Part shown: positions 1 to 6,725 of the stretch, piece by piece | Position numbering within the stretch: the stretch's first letter is position 1 | How the letters are laid out: the number at the start of each line of letters is the position of its first letter | Assembly (NCBI GenBank): GCA_026692845.1 | Contig: JAPLNM010000030.1 | Coordinates: 1-59,364 of the forward strand | From: Planctomycetota bacterium | GTDB taxonomy: Bacteria; Planctomycetota; Planctomycetia; Pirellulales; Pirellulaceae | DNA: 59,364 bases | Direction: 5' to 3' | Notes under the pieces: model-generated | Told to the model about the DNA's origin: nothing | The model's input: the letters and a program-made list of their open reading frames with translations, nothing else | The model's database searches: none | Position numbers and translations under genes: made by a program

Positions 1-446
1 AGTATCCGCTGTTTTCCCGTTGCGACGGCTTCCAATACCCGTTCGATCGCGATGTCCTGATAGTAGCGGCCTTGAAAGTACCCCCCTTTGTCCTCGAAGG
101 GCACGGTCGCGAAGCGATCGCGCCATGCGTTGACCTTGGCAAAGGTCTTATTCCAAAGTTCTTCCGGGGACGGATAAGCGGCGATCTCTTGCTCGTACCC
201 CGTCTCCATGTCGATGGCGTAGATGCCGTGGCCGTTGGTGGAGTAGGTGTGTCGGATGGCGAGCTTGGTGTTTCGATATTCGAGCACATAGTCTGCCGTT
301 AAGGCTTTACCCCGCGTGCCATGTCCGTGGATGCGACCCAAAGTGATCGTATACTCCCGGCGGATACGACTCCCCTCGACGACACCCCATCCAGCCGCTT
401 GCAAGGCAGGATCGATCAACTCGGCTCGGGTCTCGGATTCGTTCAT
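1..446 (-). CDS. hsdR: Type I restriction enzyme R subunit, N-terminal part, nuclease motif missing (runs off window)
   Basis: Reading leftwards from ATG at 446, the frame stays open to the window edge (148 residues). It begins MNESETRAELIDPAL, continues with GVVEGSRIRREYTITLGRI and later FEDKGGYFQGRYYQDIAIERVLEA, the pattern of an HsdR N-terminus just before its helicase motifs. In family members as I remember them, TADYVLEYRNTKLA is followed by VIEAK and a QAKxYA motif, which supply the acidic-x-Lys catalytic residues and the Q motif. Here NTKLA is followed directly by IRHTYSTNGHGIYAIDMETG, so about 25 residues appear to be missing in frame. If so the product cannot cut DNA, although the helicase part outside the window may survive. 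It starts 6 bp after the HTH gene and probably shares its transcript. Family assignment is firm; the deletion is inferred from memory of homologues. Confidence 0.8.
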   Translation of the reverse strand, partial: MNESETRAELIDPALQAAGWGVVEGSRIRREYTITLGRIHGHGTRGKALTADYVLEYRNTKLAIRHTYSTNGHGIYAIDMETGYEQEIAAYPSPEELWNKTFAKVNAWRDRFATVPFEDKGGYFQGRYYQDIAIERVLEAVATGKQRI

Positions 447-452
447 GGGTGA

Positions 453-1019
453 CTACTGATGTTGCAAGCCGCGGGTGATCGTATCGATCAGTTCTGGATA
501 CCGTCGGCGTTGCCGTTCGGATTCGAGCCAGTTATTGATCGCCTCGACAACCTCAGCATTCCAGCTCTCTTCTGGTCGCAGAAGATTGTTCTCTACCAGC
601 CAGTAACTGACGGCGCACCACGCCCAGAGCGGTGCATGGTCCGTGAGGTGACATTCAGGTGGTGGGAAGCCACCTGGCCCACGGGTCCCGTTCATGTACT
701 GATGCACCAGTTGCCGAGTGCGTCCCATCCTTCTTGCTATCTCTGAGGCAGTGACAAGGTTGCATTCATCGACTCGCAAAACTTCGGCTCCGATGTCCGC
801 TTTACGAACATCATGGATCGCGCCGATAATCGCGTCTTCGAGTGACCCTGCCGATCGACTGAACGCGATGTACAGTCGACTGTGCTGCATGCTTAGAGTC
901 GCATCGTCACAACCCGCGCGAAACAAAGCGTCCTCGACGGTCGATGTCAGTTCGCTAACACCACCGACGATCAGGGCGAACTCATATTCCATCTCACAAG
1001 TTTGTGGGGTTGGGTTCAT
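453..1019 (-). CDS. HTH DNA-binding protein, antitoxin-like partner of a HicA-like gene
   Basis: A 188-residue protein. The N-terminal half resembles a HicB-like or small regulatory fold (YEFALIVGGV, then AGCDDATLSMQHSRLYIAFSR). The centre carries a helix-turn-helix, LVTASEIARRMGRTRQLVHQYMNG, followed by GPGGFPPP and a Trp-rich stretch (APLWAWCAVSYWL). I know this layout from proteins encoded directly after a small HicA-like toxin and often next to type I restriction genes. Here ATGA at 1019-1016 overlaps the stop of such a remnant, and hsdR starts 6 bp downstream. It looks intact, with no stop or frameshift. Its likely role is as antitoxin or repressor of the operon. The DNA-binding call is fairly secure, the partner role is inferred. 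Confidence 0.65.
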   Translation of the reverse strand: MNPTPQTCEMEYEFALIVGGVSELTSTVEDALFRAGCDDATLSMQHSRLYIAFSRSAGSLEDAIIGAIHDVRKADIGAEVLRVDECNLVTASEIARRMGRTRQLVHQYMNGTRGPGGFPPPECHLTDHAPLWAWCAVSYWLVENNLLRPEESWNAEVVEAINNWLESERQRRRYPELIDTITRGLQHQ

Positions 1020-1144
1020 TGGCGATCCACCACTTTTCGGATTTGCCGAGCGGGTCCATGGTAAAGTTCGGCTGTCCAGCCAAGGCCTTCCGCGTACTGG
1101 ATTGTTTTTTCAATCTCTGGCTTTGGATGCCTCGGTCTGCTCAT
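1016..1144 (-). pseudogene. HicA-like small toxin remnant, internally deleted
   Basis: A 42-codon frame, MSRPRHPKPEIEKTIQYAEG to QIRKVVDRQ, whose TGA overlaps the ATG of the HTH gene (ATGA). Its two ends match, from memory, the two ends of small HicA-like proteins of about 80 residues that precede this HTH family: start RHPKPEI..A..YAE..GW and end HARQLRRVVD. The middle of those proteins, with the Gly-x-x-His loop and a Cys-rich segment, is absent. I read it as an internally deleted toxin remnant. It is too short to be certain, but position, coupling and both termini agree. Confidence 0.5.
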
Positions 1145-1413
1145 CGACTCAATCCTAGTGTACGCTGTTGACAATTGTCAAGCAAACTCAGATTTTCCAC
1201 AAATTTACCGGAAACACCAGCCTTAACCTCGCAGGATGCTCCCTTTTCGCTTGGGTCTTCGAGCGAGGGACAAGCGGCAATCTCTTGCTCTTGCCCCGTC
1301 TCCAAGTTGATTGCGAAGTTACCTTGCCGGATACGACTACCCTCGACGACATCCCAGCCGACCGCTTGCAAGGCAGGATCGATCAATTCCGATCGGGTCT
1401 CGGATTCGTTCAT
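1141..1413 (-). pseudogene. Second hsdR 5' fragment, internally deleted
   Basis: From ATG at 1413 the frame reads MNESETRSELIDPALQAVGW, VVEGSRIR, then jumps to INLETGQEQEIAACPS and loses similarity. It is a diverged copy of the HsdR start at 446, where about 60 residues separate GSRIRR from METGYEQEIAAYPS. The rest (residues about 50-90) matches nothing I know. Its stop TGA (1143-1141) overlaps the ATG of the HicA-like remnant at 1144. It is best read as a leftover duplicate of the hsdR head rather than a working gene. An in-frame ATG at 1437 adds eight residues but has no family support. Confidence 0.55.
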
Positions 1414-1638
1414 GGCGTTTTGCGATAAAAGAAGCAAGTTGTTGCAAAATAGGGGTTTACGACGTGATGCTTGGCTCTGTTGCGGTTGTATTTAAAGGAA
1501 ATCTACGCCCAAAACGGGAGGTAACTACGGTATCTTGTTGATGTTTGGCTTAGATCCGTCAGATTGATTTTTCCGGATTCTAACGTTGCCGTAATGATCG
1601 ACGTTGCGGTCGCCACTTTCGGCTTCGTTCATCGAACT

Positions 1639-2418
1639 CTATTTCCTCCAGGCCTCTGGCACTTCAACCGCACCGAAAACGAGACCACTCTGCGTGTAGT
1701 GGAGTAGAGCTGGTATTTGGAAACGCACGTAAGCGCCGAACTTTCGTAACTCAATCTTGGAAATATCGAGATAACGGACGAATGTTGAATCAAATCTTCC
1801 CTTGGGGACGACGCACGCGAGTGTTTTTGTAAGCGACTCTGATTTGAAACCATAGCTTGCGATTTCACCGAAATTTTGTTGGGCGGCATAAACAACTAGT
1901 TCTTCACGGATTCCGATGAAGAACATCATATCTGGACGAACCATGTTTATCTGGCCGCCTGCGGATCGGTCAGTCACAACGGTTTTACCTGCAAACCATA
2001 GATTATGATCGTCGATATTATTCGCTTCGTACGTATACTCGTCTCCATTACCGCGGCGGAGTGAGACACGGTCCAGTGGCGTGATATCGGGCAACTTGGA
2101 AAGCGAACTCATCCGGGTTTGGAGCGATGCAGCTAAAGTCGAACGCGGACCGATAAGGGAGATAAGTTCCGTAATGAACTCCAATCGCGATAGAATTTTA
2201 AACTGACGTGGATCGTCGAGAGCAGAGGAGGGTGGATCGACTAGCCAACAACGCGCGACTGAATTCGTTTGATCATCCAGCACAGCGATTGTCCCGTACA
2301 TGACGGTTTTCTCAGCGGCATTCGCTCGAAGCTCCTGTTTCTTTTTCTTTATGCTGGTCTTGTGGTTCGAAATTGATGTGGACTTCATCGCAACGCTTGC
2401 GGTGATTGATCCATACAA
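1639..2418 (-). CDS. Hypothetical protein divergent from a TrlF-like ATPase
   Basis: A 259-residue frame that I do not recognise. The first 40 residues are basic (SIKKKKQELRANAAEK). The centre has charged segments such as LRRGNGDEYTYEANN, and the C-terminus is rich in aromatic and hydrophobic residues (KFGAYVRFQIPALLHYTQSG). There is no signal peptide and no clear membrane helix. Its listed start at 2418 overlaps the 5' end of the opposite ATPase gene by 13 bp, so the true start may be the Met at 2388 or a later one near MYGTIAVLDD. Base composition is lower in GC than the core genes, in keeping with an acquired island. Position suggests an accessory role alongside the ATPase, but nothing in the sequence proves this. 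Confidence 0.4.
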   Translation of the reverse strand: MYGSITASVAMKSTSISNHKTSIKKKKQELRANAAEKTVMYGTIAVLDDQTNSVARCWLVDPPSSALDDPRQFKILSRLEFITELISLIGPRSTLAASLQTRMSSLSKLPDITPLDRVSLRRGNGDEYTYEANNIDDHNLWFAGKTVVTDRSAGGQINMVRPDMMFFIGIREELVVYAAQQNFGEIASYGFKSESLTKTLACVVPKGRFDSTFVRYLDISKIELRKFGAYVRFQIPALLHYTQSGLVFGAVEVPEAWRK

Positions 2419-4514
2419 AAGATAATCTTTACTTCGTCCGAATGGTCGATGTAGTCGAAACGCGCAACCAGAAAAGTATTGACCTTTTCAATCTAAAGAA
2501 AACTTCGACCAACACTCTCCTTATCGAAAATGTAGCCAAAGCGATTGGCGGACACCCGAAGCCCTGCGTTTCTGGTAGCGACGGGCACTCAATAGACTCC
2601 TTCAAGACATGGCGCGCTGACACCGCCATGCGGAAAACCTGGATTAAAGCTGACCCTACTTTCGAAGGTCTTCGCCAAATTCTCTTTGAGCCGATTGCGC
2701 GCGTGCGGGTGCAAGAAACAAGTCCCGCCGCAGGCTATACCAAACCCTTCGTCAGCACGGTTTCTGTCGTGCGAGAGTTTTCGCCTTTCCCACCAAACCC
2801 GCAATATGAAAATCCTCGATTCGGTCAAGAGGTTGGGATTAATCTCAATAGCGACCTTGTCTGCGTCATCGGTGGGCGCGGAACGGGTAAAAGCTGCTTC
2901 GTGGATTACCTAGGCAAATCATTCGGTCCAGCCTCCAAAGCGTCACCCTACGTTCCGAGCGAGCATTTCAGATTTGTTTTTAACAAGGACCTGGAGAGCA
3001 CAACGACGCACCACGCCAAAGAGGGTGCGGAACTTCCCTTCGTGTATATCTCGCAAAATGAGGTAAAAACTAAAATCACAACTGGAACGGTGGGTGAAGA
3101 GATAAAGCAGATGCTTGGGGTTCAGGGCCTGTCCTTTGACCGCGACGTGGACACCAAAATCAGGAACGTCTTGTCAGAGGTCGAAAAAATTAAAACATGG
3201 TTCATGCAGACAGACGAGAAGGGCGAAACCATCTACGACCGAGAGAGAATTGATGTACAGATTGCTCGAAATCAGAGCCTACTGGATTCCATTACCACCG
3301 AGCAAAACAAGGAGAAGCTGGAACGATTCACAGCGAACGTATCCAAGATTACCGGAGCAAAGGACAAGACCCGTCGCCTTAGCGCCCTAAATGAGGAGTT
3401 GGAATCATTCAAAGCCGGCTTCGACCCTCAAGCCACTGCGGTTGATCCTAGCATTCCGGTTCTCGACATCACAGCGCAGCTTGAGGCCATCAGCCTTTTG
3501 ACGAAGCAGGCGGGCGCAGAAATTGTGGCTTGCGAAGCGGACAATACGAAGATTCGCGACGGCTTCGCTCTGGTTTACACAGGTGACCTTTCGGGCCTCT
3601 TGCAGAACGCCGAGTCCTATAGAAGCATGATCGAGAAGTTGAAAGCGAACCTCCTTATTATCAAGGAAAAGCGAAAGGAACTCGACGAGGCAGTAGCCAA
3701 ACGGGCAACCATCTCGAAGCTGATTGAGGCGGAGATCACGCGACAGAAGGATGCCATCGATTTCAGATGGAAGGCTATCCAACAGGGACAACCGGATTGG
3801 ACTCAGGAGCAGAAGGACCTGATGAAGAGAATCCTTGCTGATCGTCAAATTACCCTAGAAGGTCGGATAATTTTTGATGAGTTGGTGTTCCTCACGCGAT
3901 TGAAGAATGTCCTTAACCTTCGGTCGTTTCGTGCAACCGCGGAACTCACTATTGATGATCGAGTCCGGGAGGAGTTTAAAATTACCGATCCGGCATCGTT
4001 TCTAAACTTTATGCAAGACCGCCTGGATCAAATCGAGAGTGAAGCTTTTGTCTCGGGAGATATTGTGTCATTATTTTACGACGTCGCACAACGATCGGCA
4101 TTCCTTCGGGTCGAGCCAGTGATTAAATACGGAGGCCGCCCTCTCGATCGTCTCTCTGTCGGTCAGAAAGGAACGGTTTATCTCTGCCTCAAGCTGGCAA
4201 CCCAAGCGTTCACACAACCCTTGATTTTCGATCAGCCTGAGGATGACCTCGATAACGAGTTCATAATCGACGAACTGGTCGAAATCTTCCGCAGCATAAA
4301 AAAGTTTCGGCAGGTAATACTCGTAACGCACAACGCAAACCTAGTTGTGAATGCAGACGCCGAGCAAGTTGTCGTCGCTGAAAACACCAACGGAGTATTG
4401 AAATACACATCTGGAAGTTTGGAGGCCGAAGTGACAAACAAGGCGGTTCGCAGGATTCTTGAAGGGGGTGACGAGGCATTTTTGAAGCGCGAGCTTCGCT
4501 ATAACTTAAAATAG
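2406..4514 (+). CDS. TrlF-like AAA/SMC-type ATPase, N-terminally short PHP domain
   Basis: A 702-residue protein beginning at TTG 2406; the Met codon at 2442 is an alternative. Residues about 50-100 carry the end of a PHP phosphoesterase domain: SGSDGHSID, then TWIKADPTFEGLRQILFEP, a signature I know from TrlF-family proteins. A Walker A, GGRGTGKS, lies at about 156-163. A coiled, charged middle follows, then an ABC/SMC-like signature LSVGQKG, a Walker B LIFDQPEDDLD and a switch histidine in VTHNANL. In full-length TrlF proteins the PHP domain has roughly 200 more residues in front, including an N-terminal HIHT metal motif; here that DNA is occupied by the divergent gene. The ATPase looks complete, the PHP nuclease does not. 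Role inferred: nucleic-acid-related ATPase of a defence or repair type. Confidence 0.65.
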   Translation: MIHTKDNLYFVRMVDVVETRNQKSIDLFNLKKTSTNTLLIENVAKAIGGHPKPCVSGSDGHSIDSFKTWRADTAMRKTWIKADPTFEGLRQILFEPIARVRVQETSPAAGYTKPFVSTVSVVREFSPFPPNPQYENPRFGQEVGINLNSDLVCVIGGRGTGKSCFVDYLGKSFGPASKASPYVPSEHFRFVFNKDLESTTTHHAKEGAELPFVYISQNEVKTKITTGTVGEEIKQMLGVQGLSFDRDVDTKIRNVLSEVEKIKTWFMQTDEKGETIYDRERIDVQIARNQSLLDSITTEQNKEKLERFTANVSKITGAKDKTRRLSALNEELESFKAGFDPQATAVDPSIPVLDITAQLEAISLLTKQAGAEIVACEADNTKIRDGFALVYTGDLSGLLQNAESYRSMIEKLKANLLIIKEKRKELDEAVAKRATISKLIEAEITRQKDAIDFRWKAIQQGQPDWTQEQKDLMKRILADRQITLEGRIIFDELVFLTRLKNVLNLRSFRATAELTIDDRVREEFKITDPASFLNFMQDRLDQIESEAFVSGDIVSLFYDVAQRSAFLRVEPVIKYGGRPLDRLSVGQKGTVYLCLKLATQAFTQPLIFDQPEDDLDNEFIIDELVEIFRSIKKFRQVILVTHNANLVVNADAEQVVVAENTNGVLKYTSGSLEAEVTNKAVRRILEGGDEAFLKRELRYNLK

Positions 4515-4529
4515 CGAATCGCAATAATT

Positions 4530-5003
4530 ATGAAAACCGGCACCACCGAAAAAGGCCTCCAAACGCTCATCATGCGTTACCTGACCGGCGTCGATGGGCT
4601 TTCGCCCAGTGTCGCGGACCGGGTCGCCGAATTATCGCCGCTTGCAAGCGGCAGCGGCTGGATTGCTGGGTACGCAGGCTCTTACGACTGAGAGTATGCT
4701 GTGGATGTGGAACAGCTTTTAGCGTTTCTCCAAGCCACCCACCCGGACAAATATACCAAGCTCGGTATCGGCGACTCCAAGGATAAGAACGCCATGGCCT
4801 GCCAGAAGTTCTTTGTCCGCCAGCGAGGGGAGATTGCCCGGCGCGCCACGATTGAAAAAACTCGGGGTCTGTCCCCGAGTTTTTTCAATAGAGTAAGGAT
4901 CTCTACAAGATCGCTTTCGATGGGGGACGCTTTGGAGGACAAATTCGAAGCGCTAGACCAATGCTCTTCGGTCACTTGTAAAACTACCGACAGCATTCGT
5001 TGA
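4530..5003 (+). pseudogene. hsdR 5' remnant with nonsense codon, truncated at an inverted repeat
   Basis: The frame starts MKTGTTEKGLQTLIMRYLTG and runs to SGSGWIAGYAGSYD, where TGA at 4689-4691 stops it. The same frame continues as EYAVDVEQLLAFLQAT, then KFFVRQRGEIARR, the N-terminal pattern of another HsdR type. In relatives the residue at the stop is usually Arg, so a CGA to TGA change would explain it. Similarity ends at EIARR, immediately before the inverted repeat at 4851; downstream codons to 5003 are unrelated. It lies 15 bp behind the TrlF-like gene. A nonsense mutation plus loss of the rest of the gene makes it a pseudogene. Confidence 0.65.
4851..4889. terminator. Perfect 17-bp inverted repeat, terminator-like
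   Basis: The arms ATTGAAAAAACTCGGGG (4851-4867) and CCCCGAGTTTTTTCAAT (4873-4889) pair perfectly around the loop TCTGT. The GC-rich inner stem followed by six T on either strand would work as a bidirectional intrinsic terminator. It sits exactly where hsdR similarity ends, so it may also mark a recombination or insertion boundary. Confidence 0.65.
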
Positions 5004-5333
5004 GTGGGGGTGAGTAATGTCTCTGAAAAGCCAGACGGCCGACTTGCCACGTCGAGCCAGCTAGCTGACGAATCTTGGGCTCCGGTGGCTCAAGGCCACC
5101 TGGGGGCCCGAGTTCGGTCGATAAGTGCACTTGGCTCTTCTCCGTACTGGTGCTCCGCATCACTCTTGGCTCCGCATCGCCGTGCTCCCAGTCGTACTTG
5201 ATCGATCCCCCCCCGAGTCGTTCTTGGTCAAAGATGGGTTCGGTATTCTGAGCCCTTTCCAGGTACACGAGTAAATCCGACCTGAACCACAAACGGACGG
5301 GCGAGGGAAATGCGTCTTGTTTTTTGAGCGGCA
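4890..5333. other. Spacer without a supported gene
   Basis: No frame here shows family similarity or a convincing start. The open frames on both strands are low-complexity or Pro/Glu-rich (for example PPGGLEPPEPKI on the minus strand) and look like chance translation. A local palindrome-like stretch around 5080-5110 (GGTGGCTCAAGGCCACC) is the only structure seen. Confidence 0.4.
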
Positions 5334-6278
5334 GTGCTTGGCATGATACAATTTCATTGCGTTTTAGGAAGTGCGACCGAGCCACCGAGTGAGGAGCTAG
5401 CAACACATGCCACGTCGGTTACCGATATTTTTGTCATCGCTGATGATTTTCGGAATGTTCCAATTGGATTGTCAGCAACTTGCCCAATCCCCAAGGAGAT
5501 CACCAACAGCATCGGGATGAAGCTGGTGCTGATTCCAAAAGGGACATTCATGATGGGCTCGCCTGAGAGCGAGGAACGCCGTGTTGGGGGCGAAACCCAG
5601 CACGAAGTGACGATTAGCAAAGACTATTACCTAGGCGTGTATGAGGCTACTCAGGCACAGTACGAGAAGATGATGGGTAAGAATCCGAGTCGCTTTCAAG
5701 GTGACAATCTCAGAGGAGACAGCGTCAATCACCCTGTCGAACAGGTCTCGTGGGAAGATGCTGTCGAGTTCTGCAAGAAGCTTTCGGAATTGCCGGAGGA
5801 GAAGCACGCAGGTCGCATCTATCGCTTGCCGACCGAGGCGCAATGGGAATACGCTTGCCGCGCTGGCAGTAAGACGGCCTATGGTTTTGGAGAGGGTTCA
5901 AAATCACTGGGCGACTATGCTTGGTTTGGTCAGAACAGCAACCGTCAAACGCACCCCGTCGGAGAGAAGAAGTCAAACGCTTGGGGCCTATACGACATGC
6001 ACGGGAACGTCTGGGAGTGGTGCAGTGACTGGTACGGTCAATACCCTAAGGGTGCAGTGAGCGATCCAGTTGGACCACCACAGAAGGTCTCGAACCGCGT
6101 GTTCCGTGGCGGCAGTTGGTACGACCATTTCGAGTATTGTCGTTCGGCGCGCCGGCTCGGGTACTTCCCGTCGGGCCGCGACGACTTTGGTTTCCGCCTT
6201 GCCCTGATACCATCGGGAATCCCCAAGTCGCCGGAGGCGGGTGATGGAGAGGCTAGCCGAGCGAAGGCAGACCGATAG
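5334..6278 (+). CDS. Formylglycine-generating enzyme/SUMF1-like domain protein
   Basis: 314 residues. Residues about 55-295 form an FGE-sulfatase domain: ITNSIGMKLVLIPKGTFMMG, VSWEDAVEFCKKLS, YRLPTEAQWEYACRAG, GLYDMHGNVWEWCSDWY, RVFRGGSWYD and the closing FGFRLAL. This family contains enzymes that oxidise the active-site Cys of sulfatases and many relatives of unknown role. The catalytic Cys pair of true FGEs would sit in the C-terminal GGSW...C...R segment; here there is YCRSARRLGY with only one Cys, so sulfatase activation is not assured. No signal peptide is seen, and the first 50 residues are unlike the family, so the start is uncertain. A sulfatase is encoded at 22.6-24.2 kb but is not adjacent. 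Confidence 0.8.
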   Translation: MLGMIQFHCVLGSATEPPSEELATHATSVTDIFVIADDFRNVPIGLSATCPIPKEITNSIGMKLVLIPKGTFMMGSPESEERRVGGETQHEVTISKDYYLGVYEATQAQYEKMMGKNPSRFQGDNLRGDSVNHPVEQVSWEDAVEFCKKLSELPEEKHAGRIYRLPTEAQWEYACRAGSKTAYGFGEGSKSLGDYAWFGQNSNRQTHPVGEKKSNAWGLYDMHGNVWEWCSDWYGQYPKGAVSDPVGPPQKVSNRVFRGGSWYDHFEYCRSARRLGYFPSGRDDFGFRLALIPSGIPKSPEAGDGEASRAKADR

Positions 6279-6312
6279 CGAAGCGAGCGAGGGACATCTG
6301 TAGCCTTAAGTT

Positions 6313-6472
6313 ACGCCTCCGCCGGGCACGCCCGAATGGCGGCGAATTAGTGTAAACGGAAGTGAACAAGCACTCCGATGAGTGATGGAATGTCCTCGAT
6401 ATCGCCAAGTTTTTCACCGGACGGCTTGCGCCGTTCCGCTTCTAATTCAACGCCTCCGCCGGGCACGCCCGA
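6313..6472. repeat. Direct repeat pair, 23 bp, 137 bp apart
   Basis: A 23-bp stretch starting ACGCCTCCGCCGGGCACG occurs identically at 6313-6335 and 6450-6472. Shorter variants (ACGCCTCCGCTGCGCGTCGG and a relative) recur near 6589 and 6634. The intervening TTGCGCCGTTCCGCT also occurs beside the element ending at 20603. The spacer is a mosaic of short dispersed repeats. Confidence 0.6.
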
Positions 6473-6490
6473 CGGTAGGCTTTCTCTTTA

Positions 6491-6676
6491 ATGGTAGATC
6501 GATTGTCCTCAATCAATCCTGCTGAGGCGGAGCCGAGGCTTGGACGCGGCAGAGCGAACAGCCGTAAGACGCCTCCGCTGCGCGTCGGCAGGGAGCCATT
6601 GGGGACAATGGCTCTACACTGGAAGACGCCTCCGCTATGCGTCGGGCAGAGCCATTGGGGACAATGGCTCTACCAT
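6491..6676. mobile_element. MITE-like element, family B, copy 1
   Basis: Imperfect terminal inverted repeats: ATGGTAGATCGATTGTC at 6491-6507, and GACAATGGCTCTACCAT at 6660-6676, whose reverse complement is ATGGTAGAGCCATTGTC. Two internal palindromes of the form GAGCCATTGGGGACAATGGC lie near the right end. No coding capacity. The same termini bound the element at 32567-32703. Confidence 0.6.
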
Positions 6677-6725
6677 GACGCTCTACCATGACGCTCTACC
6701 ATGATGCTCTACCGTAATGCTCTAC
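6667..6725. repeat. 13-bp tandem repeat, about 4.5 copies
   Basis: The unit GCTCTACCATGAC occurs at 6667-6679 and 6680-6692, with small changes at 6693-6705 (GAT ending) and 6706-6718, and a 7-bp partial copy at 6719. The unit is the outer part of the family B right terminal repeat, so the array looks like slippage at an element end. It abuts the stop of the next gene. Confidence 0.7.

Noticed and set aside
1525-1633. Minus-strand frame MNEAESGDRNVDHYGN..., 35 codons, starting like the HsdR heads
   Set aside because: Only the first four residues resemble MNESE; too short and without further similarity to call a third fragment.
4984-5406. 140-codon minus-strand frame
   Set aside because: Pro/Glu-rich chance translation of the spacer, overlaps the FGE-like start, no family features.
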